Assembly (NCBI RefSeq): GCF_000473895.1
Contig: NZ_ASSJ01000053.1
Span: 1-54,603, forward strand
From: Rubidibacter lacunae KORDI 51-2
GTDB lineage: Bacteria > Cyanobacteriota > Cyanobacteriia > Cyanobacteriales > Rubidibacteraceae
Direction of reading: 5' to 3'
DNA: 54,603 nucleotides
Shown one piece after another: positions 37,715 to 45,781 of the stretch; the stretch's first letter is position 1, and each line of letters opens with the position of its first letter. A program made the position numbers and the translations under genes. The notes below the pieces were generated by a model that saw nothing but the letters and a program-made list of their open reading frames with translations, did no database searches and was not told where the DNA came from.

Positions 37715-38093
37715 GGGTTCTACGCAGTCTTGGGATGCGTCCGCGATCCCTAGATGGCGCGACTCAGTGATTCCTACTGAAGATTTGTTACTTTCCCCTT
37801 GCGGCGGCGAATCAACTTGTCCTCAATTTTGAAGGCGGACTTGTCTAAACGGCGAAACCGGGTTAGTCTTGCAAGGAAATTTTTCGCTGGACCTACTAGG
37901 GGTTTGTGATTTGGGTCAGGATCCCTAGAAATTTCTTATATATGTCCTGCGCTTTATCTATCGAGTGAGTTCGCTTGCGGTCGCTCGGGGCCGCTGGTTG
38001 GGTAGTTGGATCGGTCAAAACGGGTTGCATCGGAATCGGACGGTATCGAACCGAAACCGGCAACGCCCTCGTCATTGAATCGGGAGGTTCCTG
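37715..38093. other. Leader region of the LysM/M23 gene
   Basis: 380 bp with no gene. An AT-rich stretch around 37930-37945 (TTCTTATATATG) could hold a -10 element. GGGAGG at 38082-38087 is the ribosome binding site for the TTG start at 38094. Confidence 0.45.
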
Positions 38094-39785
38094 TTGAAAC
38101 GCGCACCTGAAGCTCGAACTCGCGCTCTCCCCTCGGAGACTGCTTTTGCTGTCAGTACTCGTGCTGGTAATTCCTTAGCGGTATTAGGACTTGCGCTGTC
38201 TGCAGGCGCGATGGTTCCCCAGCCAGGGAGTGATGCCCTTGCAGTCGGGCGGCTGCCCGATCGCTCAGTACTGGGGGACGTGTCGTCTGAGTCAGATCGC
38301 GAAATCTACATCGAGCCGCTTCAGGCGATCGCGAGCCCCAACAATCCGGTTGACGCGCGCCGCTTTGCGTCCTACCGCGTGCGACCTGGCGATACGCTTT
38401 GGGGGCTTTCGCGGCGATACGAGATCGCCCCTGCCACCCTAGCAGCCGTTAACAATCTCGACGCTAATGCGCTACTGCGGATCGATCAGGTATTGCGCAT
38501 ACCTGTCTCCACCACAGCGTTAAAGGACTTTCCGACGGTTTCAGCAACGTCAGCGCTTTCGCCACAGGTGCTGCCCTCGCCGGAACGATCCCAGTCCGTT
38601 GAGGTTGCCTCGCAGTTGTTGAACGAGTCGCAAGTGTTGCCGCCGCTGGCAAACCAAGATGCCCTCGCATTGCTGCCGACACTACCGTTGTTTGCCGCTC
38701 CCGAAAATGCCTTTGGACCCACCGCACCTGGATTGCCTATTTCTGGAGCGAGCTTCACGGTTGCACCAACGCTACTGCCTGCCGAGTCGCCGCAATTGCT
38801 GGAACCCGAGGTTGCCGAATCAGTTGCACGTTCGATTGCTCCTGCACCCATCACAACGGCTGACGATACCCTTGCGGCACAGATAGTACATCGCGTTCGC
38901 CGCGGCGACACTCTTTATGGCATTGCCCGGCGTTATGGTGTTTTGCCCAACGAGATTCTTGCCCTCAATCGCCTGAGTAACCCCAACCAGCTAATCGTCG
39001 GTCGCGAGTTGCGAATTCCGTCGCGCGCAATCGCCCTCAATGCAGCGGTTGCCGGTGGCGATCGGACTTGGACTGCAATTCAGTCGCCGGCCGTCGATTC
39101 GGCACCCGAGCAGCAAACCTTTCATGTGAACCGCTTGCGCGCTGACATCACGCGTTTGCGCCAGGAATACCGCTTACATCAGGTCCGCATCCGCGAAAGT
39201 GCCTCGGCTGTCGAGCCAAAGGCTAGCGGTCTCTCCACCCCGACAAGCTTGGTGAACCTGCCCACGGGCCCGGTCGCCGTTGCTCCAGTAGAGATAAATG
39301 CGTACAATCGTACGTTGGATACTCCCGTCGGTCGGTCGGTATCGCCCGATTTGCCGCCACTGTCCTCCCCGGACGAGCACCTACCGGATGGAGCGGATGC
39401 TTTCGCAGGCTATATCTGGCCGGCCAGAGGCGTTCTTACCTCGGGCTATGGCATGCGCTGGGGTCGGATGCATCGCGGCATCGATATTGCCGCACCGGTC
39501 GGGACGCCAATTTTTGCTGCCAGCAGTGGTGAAGTGGTTGTAGCAGGCTGGAACGCCGGCGGTTATGGCAACATAGTGAAACTGCGCCACGGCGACGGCA
39601 GCGTAACGCTATACGCCCACAACAGCCGTATCGTGGTCCGACGCGGGCAGCGCGTGCGTCAAGGTCAGCAAATTGCAGAAATGGGGAGTACGGGACGCAG
39701 CTCGGGTCCACACCTCCACTTCGAGATTCACCCGGGCGGTCGGGGTGCAACCAACCCAATTACATTGCTGCCTCGCAATAAGTAG
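38094..39785 (+). CDS. LysM and M23 (LytM) domain peptidoglycan hydrolase
   Basis: A 563-residue secreted or envelope protein. The start is TTG 38094 with GGGAGG 6 bp upstream; a hydrophobic segment at about 25-40 could be a signal anchor. LysM 1 is at about 93-137 (YRVRPGDTLWGLSRRYEI), LysM 2 at about 262-305 (VRRGDTLYGIARRYG). A long Pro/Ser-rich linker leads to the M23 peptidase domain from 437, with the zinc ligands H460 and D464 (HRGIDIA) and H542 in HLHFEIH. Both zinc-binding motifs are intact, so it may be a true endopeptidase rather than only an amidase activator. Likely role: cell-wall remodelling or daughter-cell separation. Confidence 0.95.
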   Translation: MKRAPEARTRALPSETAFAVSTRAGNSLAVLGLALSAGAMVPQPGSDALAVGRLPDRSVLGDVSSESDREIYIEPLQAIASPNNPVDARRFASYRVRPGDTLWGLSRRYEIAPATLAAVNNLDANALLRIDQVLRIPVSTTALKDFPTVSATSALSPQVLPSPERSQSVEVASQLLNESQVLPPLANQDALALLPTLPLFAAPENAFGPTAPGLPISGASFTVAPTLLPAESPQLLEPEVAESVARSIAPAPITTADDTLAAQIVHRVRRGDTLYGIARRYGVLPNEILALNRLSNPNQLIVGRELRIPSRAIALNAAVAGGDRTWTAIQSPAVDSAPEQQTFHVNRLRADITRLRQEYRLHQVRIRESASAVEPKASGLSTPTSLVNLPTGPVAVAPVEINAYNRTLDTPVGRSVSPDLPPLSSPDEHLPDGADAFAGYIWPARGVLTSGYGMRWGRMHRGIDIAAPVGTPIFAASSGEVVVAGWNAGGYGNIVKLRHGDGSVTLYAHNSRIVVRRGQRVRQGQQIAEMGSTGRSSGPHLHFEIHPGGRGATNPITLLPRNK

Positions 39786-39854
39786 CTCTTTCGGTTGAAG
39801 GGGAGCCTTGCCCTGGGGATGTCTTGACCTCGTTGACTTGTCAAACAGTGTTCT

Positions 39855-40802
39855 TCACCACTCGCCCGTACTTGTTGCTGGTGGGTTTTGCATCTGACTA
39901 CCCCTGACTGCTAACCCGACTCCGAGCAACAGTACGATCGCACCGAAAAGCACGGCAGGGGCGGGTACTTCCCCGAAGACAACAAACCCGAGAAGGCTCG
40001 AGCCAACCGGCTCGAACAAAATTGCCAGAGCCACCAACGTCGGTGAAATCCAGCGTACGGCCCAGTTGAAACTGGTGTGACCGCCGATTTGAGAGACAAT
40101 TGCCATGGCCAGAATGTAGAAATACACTGAGCTGGGGTGCCCGGTATATCTGCCGCCAAACAGCCAGGGCAGCGGCAGCAGCAACAGAGCTGCTGTGGAG
40201 TAGGCAATCGCAACGTAGTTGCCAATGCCCAAGCCGCACCGCTGTGCCTCGCGCCCGAGCAGGAAATAGGCGCTAGCCGCCCACGCGCCGACCAGTGCCA
40301 ACAGGTCCCCAAGCAGCGGGTTGCTGCCAGCCAAACCGCTATCGGCGTCGCCATAGGCAATAAGAGCGCCGCCCGCGATCGCGATGGCGATGCCCAGACC
40401 GGACGCGCGCGTCGGTTTCTCGCCGAGAAACGCCCAGGCCAGCAGCGCAACCCAGATGGGATTGGTGGTTACGAGAGTCACCGAAGCAGCAATTGAAGTA
40501 AAGGCAAGCGAAGTAATCCAAGTTGCGAAGTGGACGCACAGACACGCGCCGGCCGCGATCGCGTACCTGGTGGCGCGGGACGTAACGGATGGTTGTCGGA
40601 TGCCGCTCCAGGTAGGGAGAACGAGCAGGGCGGCAAAGAGTAGGCGCGTGGCGGAGACGAACAGGCTGAAGCCGATGCTGGTGTTGGCAGCTGCCACCAT
40701 ACTGAGGCGGATGAAAATAGCGGCAGTTGAGACGGCGAAGACGCCGAGGGTCAAGATGGCAACGACGATTGAGGTAGCAGGTGGGGACGAGGGACGGTGC
40801 AT
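39855..40802 (-). CDS. EamA-family (DMT superfamily) transporter
   Basis: A 315-residue membrane protein with about ten hydrophobic helices in two EamA repeats: one from about 12 to 150 (containing LVTTNPIWVALLAWAFLGEK) and one from about 165 to 305 (ISPTLVALAILFEPVGSSLL with FGEVPAP). Probably a metabolite exporter in the plasma membrane; the substrate is not readable from sequence. It converges with the LysM/M23 gene, 69 bp away. Confidence 0.9.
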   Translation of the reverse strand: MHRPSSPPATSIVVAILTLGVFAVSTAAIFIRLSMVAAANTSIGFSLFVSATRLLFAALLVLPTWSGIRQPSVTSRATRYAIAAGACLCVHFATWITSLAFTSIAASVTLVTTNPIWVALLAWAFLGEKPTRASGLGIAIAIAGGALIAYGDADSGLAGSNPLLGDLLALVGAWAASAYFLLGREAQRCGLGIGNYVAIAYSTAALLLLPLPWLFGGRYTGHPSSVYFYILAMAIVSQIGGHTSFNWAVRWISPTLVALAILFEPVGSSLLGFVVFGEVPAPAVLFGAIVLLLGVGLAVRGSQMQNPPATSTGEW

Positions 40803-41033
40803 TCGGCGTCAAGTTTGCCTGAATGATGTCAGGTTTCGCCAGCACAAAACCTGGATATCGCCGCTCGGACACAACATCCACCAGACGGTTTCTTATACTA
40901 GCGGCAGTATTTGATTTAGTGTAGCGACTGGCGATCGCGCAGACCAATGAGTCGATCGACCGGTGGAATCTAGAGTCGAATGCCGTGACTGAAGGAGCGT
41001 CGAATCCGTAAGAACTAACTCAGGCAAGGTTTT
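40803..41033. other. Upstream region of the EamA gene
   Basis: About 230 bp, likely holding the EamA gene promoter, which joins the MITE-like element at 41034. No gene is seen. Confidence 0.4.
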
Positions 41034-41201
41034 TAGCCTGGATTATTCATGAACTCTTATGCGGAGACCCTTAACCTTTTGCCCTGCAATGCTTGCAGTC
41101 ATTTTCGCTCAATGACAGTACGTTTCTACACACGTAGATTTGAGCCTAGTCAGAGCAAGGGCTTAAGGCTTCGTCAAAATCTTCGTGAATAATCCAGGCT
41201 A
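41034..41201. mobile_element. MITE-like element with 20-bp inverted repeats
   Basis: The left end at 41034-41053 and right end at 41182-41201 are inverted repeats (core TAGCCTGGATTATTCA) with 19 of 20 positions matching. They enclose 128 bp that does not encode a transposase. This is the structure of a miniature inverted-repeat element or the collapsed remains of an insertion sequence. The ends recall IS1380-type termini, from memory only. No clear target-site duplication is visible. Length 168 bp. Confidence 0.7.
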
Positions 41202-41373
41202 GTCGTATTGGATAGTCTACGCGCAACCGCAGCAGTGACTTTGGGATTGACAACAAACCCAATTGCCTTGTGTCTCGGTTCGTGAGACCCTTGCCCGATG
41301 AGCTATATCTCCTAACAGCACTTCCGCTCCTGGCAGCAATCATCACCTACTGAGCTTGGACTGAGGTGGTGAC

Positions 41374-41733
41374 ATGACCGACTCAAATGTTTGCAGTTAT
41401 GGCTTCCGGCTGCCACCCTCGTTTGCCCTTTACCACGAGCTGCTGTCGATGCAGCTCCTGGCAGTTGGTGGCGGCTCCAGCAGCATTTGTGCCGCAAGTG
41501 CCATTGCTGCCTCAAAATGGTGGATTGGAGTAGCTGTGTCGACTCTGTTGCAAGAGCCCGAACGACTCTGGCGGTCATACACCTACTACAATCCCCTCTA
41601 CACTTGGATAGCCGCACTTCAGGGTTTCGTCTTCATAGAATGTCCGAGACGCTGCCCCACCAGCACCCCAGTCACTGCGGTACGGCTAGACTCGACGCGT
41701 CCCGAACATCAGCAAATTAGTCCGGCGATCTAG
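41374..41733 (+). CDS. Possible hypothetical protein, 119 residues
   Basis: ATG 41374 is preceded by GAGGTGGTGAC, a reasonable ribosome binding site. The translation has a Trp/Tyr-rich middle (SKWWIGVAVSTLLQEPERLW, then YTYYNPLYTWIAALQGFVF), which would be unusual for random GC-rich DNA, but no family is recognised. Its end overlaps the YHS gene's 3' end by 4 bp, convergently. It may be a real orphan or a chance frame. Confidence 0.3.
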   Translation: MTDSNVCSYGFRLPPSFALYHELLSMQLLAVGGGSSSICAASAIAASKWWIGVAVSTLLQEPERLWRSYTYYNPLYTWIAALQGFVFIECPRRCPTSTPVTAVRLDSTRPEHQQISPAI

Positions 41734-42482
41734 AGCTGAACGGCGCCAACAGTGTCGTAGTAGATAACACCTGCAGTCTCGAGGATCCCTGGCCAGAATT
41801 CATCGCCTTTGGCAATCTTGCCCGGCACGTCCTGCAACCATTCTTCTTGGGCTTCCATGCTGTAGTTGAGATACAGCTTGCCATCGACAATCTTCCACGC
41901 TTCGGGAATCGACGAGGCTAGGTTGTTATCGCTCAAAGCTTTGGCACAGTAGCCACCGTACTGCGGTGCAAAGGCTTCCGGGTTAGCCGTGAATTGCGCG
42001 AGATTTGCTTCGTTAGCAAATTGCCAGGTTGCACCATTCCACTGGTACTGCAGAGAGCTTTCGCCTTCTACCGGCTTGCCCTCGACGAAGTACGCCACGG
42101 GGTCGTAACCGCGAATCGCCAGGTTGTCCCCCGCTTCGGGGTCGGTATAAATGGCGGGGGCTGTTGCTGATGCTGCTGCACACGGATTGGATGCAGCACA
42201 GGGATTGCCCGCACAGGGATTGGCCGCGCACGGATTCGATGCACAAGGATTGGCTGCGCAAGGAGATGCACAAGGATTGGCTGCGCAAGGAGATGCACAT
42301 GGGTTCGCCGCGCAAGGCGACGCACAAGGATTGGCTGCGCAAGGCGACGCACAGGGATTGACCGACGCACAAGGATTTGCCGCACAAGGATTCGAGGTGT
42401 TTTGCGAATCGGCAAGGGAACAACCAGAGCCCAAGCTTAGCATTGAGGCTAGAGCCAAAGTTGTAAAAAACTTAATCTTCAT
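41730..42482 (-). CDS. YHS-domain protein with Cys-Pro (NPCA/SPCA) repeat tract
   Basis: A 250-residue exported protein. Residues 1-24 are a signal sequence ending GSGCSLA; Cys21 could be lipidated, but the residue at -3 is Gly, so a classical lipobox is doubtful. Residues 31-103 are almost entirely N/S-P-C-A units with 15 regularly spaced Cys. Residues about 115-190 form a YHS domain of the (seleno)protein-type family: AIRGYDPVAYFVEGKPVEG, YQWNGATWQFANEANLAQF and YGGYCAKAL. The C-terminal 55 residues include IVDGKLYLNYS, also usual in that family. YHS domains are linked to metal binding; the Cys tract suggests a periplasmic metal sink, which is inference. The GGAG of the ribosome binding site lies 12 bp before ATG 42482. 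Confidence 0.88.
   Translation of the reverse strand: MKIKFFTTLALASMLSLGSGCSLADSQNTSNPCAANPCASVNPCASPCAANPCASPCAANPCASPCAANPCASPCAANPCASNPCAANPCAGNPCAASNPCAAASATAPAIYTDPEAGDNLAIRGYDPVAYFVEGKPVEGESSLQYQWNGATWQFANEANLAQFTANPEAFAPQYGGYCAKALSDNNLASSIPEAWKIVDGKLYLNYSMEAQEEWLQDVPGKIAKGDEFWPGILETAGVIYYDTVGAVQL
42174..42392 (-). repeat. Tandem repeat encoding Cys-Pro tract
   Basis: The NPCA-tract codons include four tandem copies of a 27-bp unit (SPCAANPCA) at 42240-42347, flanked by more diverged NPCAA copies. The units keep the reading frame, so expansion or contraction by slippage would change tract length without breaking the protein. Confidence 0.85.
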
Positions 42483-42693
42483 GGCGCGATCGCTCCACAG
42501 GTTGAGTTACAGGTGATACGAAGATAATGAAAATCCAGCTACCTGAAATTTTCATTAACAGATGTGGCAACGAAACCAACCCAGACTGAGAGATTGCTGA
42601 AAAAATGCTGAGCATGGTCTGAGATGTCGTGGCTACAATCGCTCGAAAACCTTCGCAAAACAATCCATTGCATACGCGCTCGCGCACAGTGGG

Positions 42694-44061
42694 TTAGGTT
42701 AAAACTTCCAACTCTGCCTGCAGAAAGTCTACAAACTGTCGCGCACTGCGACCCGAACGCCCGTTGTGCCGTGTCGCCCATTGTTTGGCTCGCGCGTCGA
42801 GTTCTTCGGCCGGCAGCAAAATCCCACTCAGCTGTGCCAGATGGCGTACGATCGCTAAAAATGCGTCCTGGTCCGGCGGCTCGAAGGTCAGCGTCAGCCC
42901 GAAGCGATCGCCAAACGACAGCTTCTCCTGCATCGTGTCCCAAGCGTGGATCTCGTCACTATCGGCAGGACGCGGGCGATCGGCAAAGAATTCGCGGATC
43001 AGGTGACGGCGGTTTGACGTCGCGTACACGACGACGTTTTGAGCTATTGCCGTCGCGCTACCTTCCAGAGCAACTTTCAGTGATTTGAACGCATCGTCAT
43101 CTTCTTCGAACGATAAATCGTCTACGAAAACGACGAAAACCTGCGGTACCGACCGCAACTGCTCGATGACGAGCGGTAGGGCATTCAAGTCGGCTTTGGC
43201 GATTTCTACCAACCGTAAACCGCGATCGCCGAATTCTCTCGGTAACGACTTCACGAGTGATGACTTCCCCGTACCGCGGCTGCCGTAGAGTAAAACATTC
43301 AGCGCCCGATATCCCGACAGTAGCGCTTCTGTGTTTTGCCGAAGAGCCTGCTTCTGCCATTCGTAGCCGACAATCTCTTGCCAGCGTACCGGGTCGGGAT
43401 GGGCAATGCCAACCAACTGCCCGCCAAGGTCATGCGCCCCCAGCCGATCGCGTGACGGTGCTGACTGCCACCTCAGAACGCGGTAGCGCGCGAAAGCACC
43501 CGTGCCATGACAGCGGTAGTGCTCGGCTAACCTGACTAGCGCCCCCGACCAATCCTCACGCTCGCCCAAAACTTGGCTTGGGTCGGTGGTTACGGGAACC
43601 GTCCAGGCAGCTGGAGGACTTGGCAGCTCGCAAGCTTGCTGCACCCAATGCGAGATCGCCTCGGGCGGGCAGGACGCAACTCCCTTTAGGGTTTGCAAAT
43701 CGCTACGGGCAGCCCTGACGAGTGACGTCGGCAAGTCACTCAACGGTACGTGCTGGACGCGGCGAGAGAAAGGATTATCGTCGTGAAGTACGCAATCTCG
43801 CAGGTGGTCGAACCAGCTTTGCTCGGCATCGGCGAGGGCTGCAAACCACCGACCATACGCCCGGATGCAGTCCAGACGGTCGCCCGCTGCCTGCAGAATT
43901 TTCACTAACTCTTGGAAAGCCAGTCCAGGCTGGGTTTTAAAGGTGTCGCCGTAGAGCAAGAGCCCGGCAACAGCGCTCGCGATCGCCGCTAGTTCGGGTG
44001 CTTTGTCAGGAGTATGTCGGTCAGGGATGGCACTACCCGACGATGTGGTGGGGTCGGACAT
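42694..44061 (-). CDS. DUF815-family AAA-type ATP-binding protein
   Basis: A 455-residue cytosolic P-loop protein. The first 220 residues are helical and hold no recognised motif. The DUF815 core has Walker A YGSRGTGKSS at 259-268, Walker B VVFVDDLSFEED at about 310-321, and a sensor-like VVVYATSNRRHLI. DUF815 proteins resemble IstB/AAA ATPases; their role is unknown. It is not next to any transposase, so a transposition role is unlikely here. Confidence 0.88.
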   Translation of the reverse strand: MSDPTTSSGSAIPDRHTPDKAPELAAIASAVAGLLLYGDTFKTQPGLAFQELVKILQAAGDRLDCIRAYGRWFAALADAEQSWFDHLRDCVLHDDNPFSRRVQHVPLSDLPTSLVRAARSDLQTLKGVASCPPEAISHWVQQACELPSPPAAWTVPVTTDPSQVLGEREDWSGALVRLAEHYRCHGTGAFARYRVLRWQSAPSRDRLGAHDLGGQLVGIAHPDPVRWQEIVGYEWQKQALRQNTEALLSGYRALNVLLYGSRGTGKSSLVKSLPREFGDRGLRLVEIAKADLNALPLVIEQLRSVPQVFVVFVDDLSFEEDDDAFKSLKVALEGSATAIAQNVVVYATSNRRHLIREFFADRPRPADSDEIHAWDTMQEKLSFGDRFGLTLTFEPPDQDAFLAIVRHLAQLSGILLPAEELDARAKQWATRHNGRSGRSARQFVDFLQAELEVLT

Positions 44062-44580
44062 GAAAGACTATCGCGGGTGATTTTTTTGGATGGACGTATG
44101 TGCAGCAAGCTTAGGTTCGAACAGCGGTTGGCGCTGACACTCCGTCCGCTCGCTACAGGCACACTTTAACGGACGCCTGAACCAATTAGTGTCGCTCAGT
44201 CCACAACGAGAAAACCCTCTTCTGGCATTGGTTTCAACTATTGCGAATTCCATGTTGAGCTTCTGCTGTTAGCTTGATGCTTAACCAATTGCGTGTTGTT
44301 TTCAGATATCAGTCCGTATCAGTATTTGCCTTAAAGGAATCTTGAGGTGAGGGTAATGCTGGAATTGTTGCAATCTGACTCGGGAATTGCTCTAGCGGAT
44401 TTGGTAGTAATCGTGCGGAGAGTCTCCCTCAGCACTTGCTCGGATAAATTTTAAGCAAGGTGCACTTCCAATCGAAGCAAGAAAAGGCTCATGACACCGA
44501 GCCATTGGTCTAACCTTGCCATGTCCTTCACTGCCCCAGAACGAGATTATTTCTCAGGGCATCTTGATGAGGGCACCCGG
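44062..44580. other. Gap between DUF815 and phytochelatin-synthase-like genes
   Basis: About 520 bp. It holds a possible 32-residue frame (44356-44454) with a good ribosome binding site; nothing else is recognised. Confidence 0.4.
44356..44454 (+). CDS. Possible micropeptide, 32 residues
   Basis: ATG 44356 follows GAGGTGAGGG by 3 bp, one of the better ribosome binding sites in the spacer. The product starts MLELLQSDSGIALADLVVIV and has one Cys. It runs antisense to its neighbours. No homologue is recognised, and it could be chance. Confidence 0.2.
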   Translation: MLELLQSDSGIALADLVVIVRRVSLSTCSDKF

Positions 44581-45333
44581 TCAGCCCTCCTCCGCAGCTG
44601 AGACTGATGGTTTCGGCTCGACCACGACTTCGGCCCAGCCTCGGCTGCGATCGCTCTCCGAGTCTATGGTGTCCATCGCCTCAAACATCATAGAGACGGG
44701 AAGCCAGTGCGGAGGATATTTGTATCTTGCCGTATCTAGTAGCAACAGCTTGTCGTGCTCTTCCGAATAGGCGGCAACCGGCGAAATGTGACCGCCCCCC
44801 TCCTGTCCAACAACCTGTCGGTCGTAGTTGACGATAAGAAAATCCTCGGCGTTGCTGGCGTTTGCCCGAAGCACCGCGCGAAAGTCATCCACAGTTGCGG
44901 TGGAGGCGTGGCGGACAGTGACATCAGCCTGGTGAGCTACCAGCATCTCGCCTAAGTCTTCCAGTGGCATCCCTGCAAAAGTAGTGGCTACCCAAGGTCG
45001 GACCTCTCGCACCGCCTCCGTGAAGAAGCTATTTTGAGACAAGCTTCTACCTCCAGCGTTGAGGACAGTGACCGCGGAGGCAACTCCACACCAGCTCAGC
45101 TTCTCCTGCCATTGAAACGCCTCGGTCAGCGCAGAACGGTCCGCAGCAAGAGCCACCTCCAAGAGTTTTTCACCGCGATCGCTGTCGCCCTCAACTAGGT
45201 GCGCTGGCAAGGAGCGAGCCTCTACTTTCTCGGGACTCGAAATCGTCAAGTAAGCTGACCATGCCGACAGCCCGGCGAACGCAGCCGAGGTGACACCGAT
45301 GCCGATTCCAATTTGGGTCAGGACACGCCGCAT
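44581..45333 (-). CDS. Phytochelatin-synthase-like peptidase with N-terminal membrane segment
   Basis: A 250-residue half-length PCS of the cyanobacterial type. Residues about 5-30 are hydrophobic (signal peptide or anchor), so the enzyme is probably exported. The papain-like triad is intact: Cys82 in LSWCGVASAVTVLNA, His182 in GGGHISPVAAYS and Asp200 in LLLLDTARYKYPP, at nearly the same spacing as the characterised Nostoc enzyme (Cys70, His183, Asp201). Bacterial half-length forms mainly cleave the Gly from glutathione and make little or no phytochelatin. It lies 8.7 kb from gshA on the opposite strand. Confidence 0.9.
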   Translation of the reverse strand: MRRVLTQIGIGIGVTSAAFAGLSAWSAYLTISSPEKVEARSLPAHLVEGDSDRGEKLLEVALAADRSALTEAFQWQEKLSWCGVASAVTVLNAGGRSLSQNSFFTEAVREVRPWVATTFAGMPLEDLGEMLVAHQADVTVRHASTATVDDFRAVLRANASNAEDFLIVNYDRQVVGQEGGGHISPVAAYSEEHDKLLLLDTARYKYPPHWLPVSMMFEAMDTIDSESDRSRGWAEVVVEPKPSVSAAEEG

Positions 45334-45781
45334 AGGGATTGAAAATGATAGGTCATCATTAGTTTATTGGACACTTCGATTAATTTGCTCAAGACCGAAG
45401 GTCGGCACGGCAGTAGGCCATTTCAACCGCCGGTAACCCACAACCTAGCAATTTCTCGAGGTGGCCTTTAGGCGATCGTCAGGATCTTCTCATCTCGAAC
45501 TCATCTGCGGTCAGTCTAATAGCTCCAATGTTGGTAGGTATAAAACAACAATGATGATGGGAGCTGGGACTTTTAAATCGTGTGAAGTCGGCTCGTGTTG
45601 GCTTCATGTTAAATGCGAAGCTTGCAATTCGAAGCTCGCTTATCGAGCTGCAGCTAGCGTACAGTATCATCTCAAGCTGGATGACCTGGCGTAATTTTGG
45701 GGATCTGAGCCAGGTATCAGGTCTCATTTCAAACTTCAACGCGATCGCAACAGATCGCACGCACGAGGAGGCGCGATATCT
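45334..45781. other. Divergent spacer before the flavoprotein gene
   Basis: About 450 bp containing promoters for both neighbours. GAGGAGG at 45765-45771 is the ribosome binding site of the downstream gene. Nothing else is recognised. Confidence 0.45.

Noticed and set aside
42174-42392. Short regularly spaced DNA repeats, first taken for a CRISPR array
   Set aside because: There are no unique spacers, the unit is 27 bp back to back, and it codes in frame for the NPCA tract of the YHS protein. No CRISPR array or cas gene was found in the window.
42694-44061. IstB-like helper of a transposon
   Set aside because: The protein is DUF815-type, long, and has no transposase or inverted repeats next to it.
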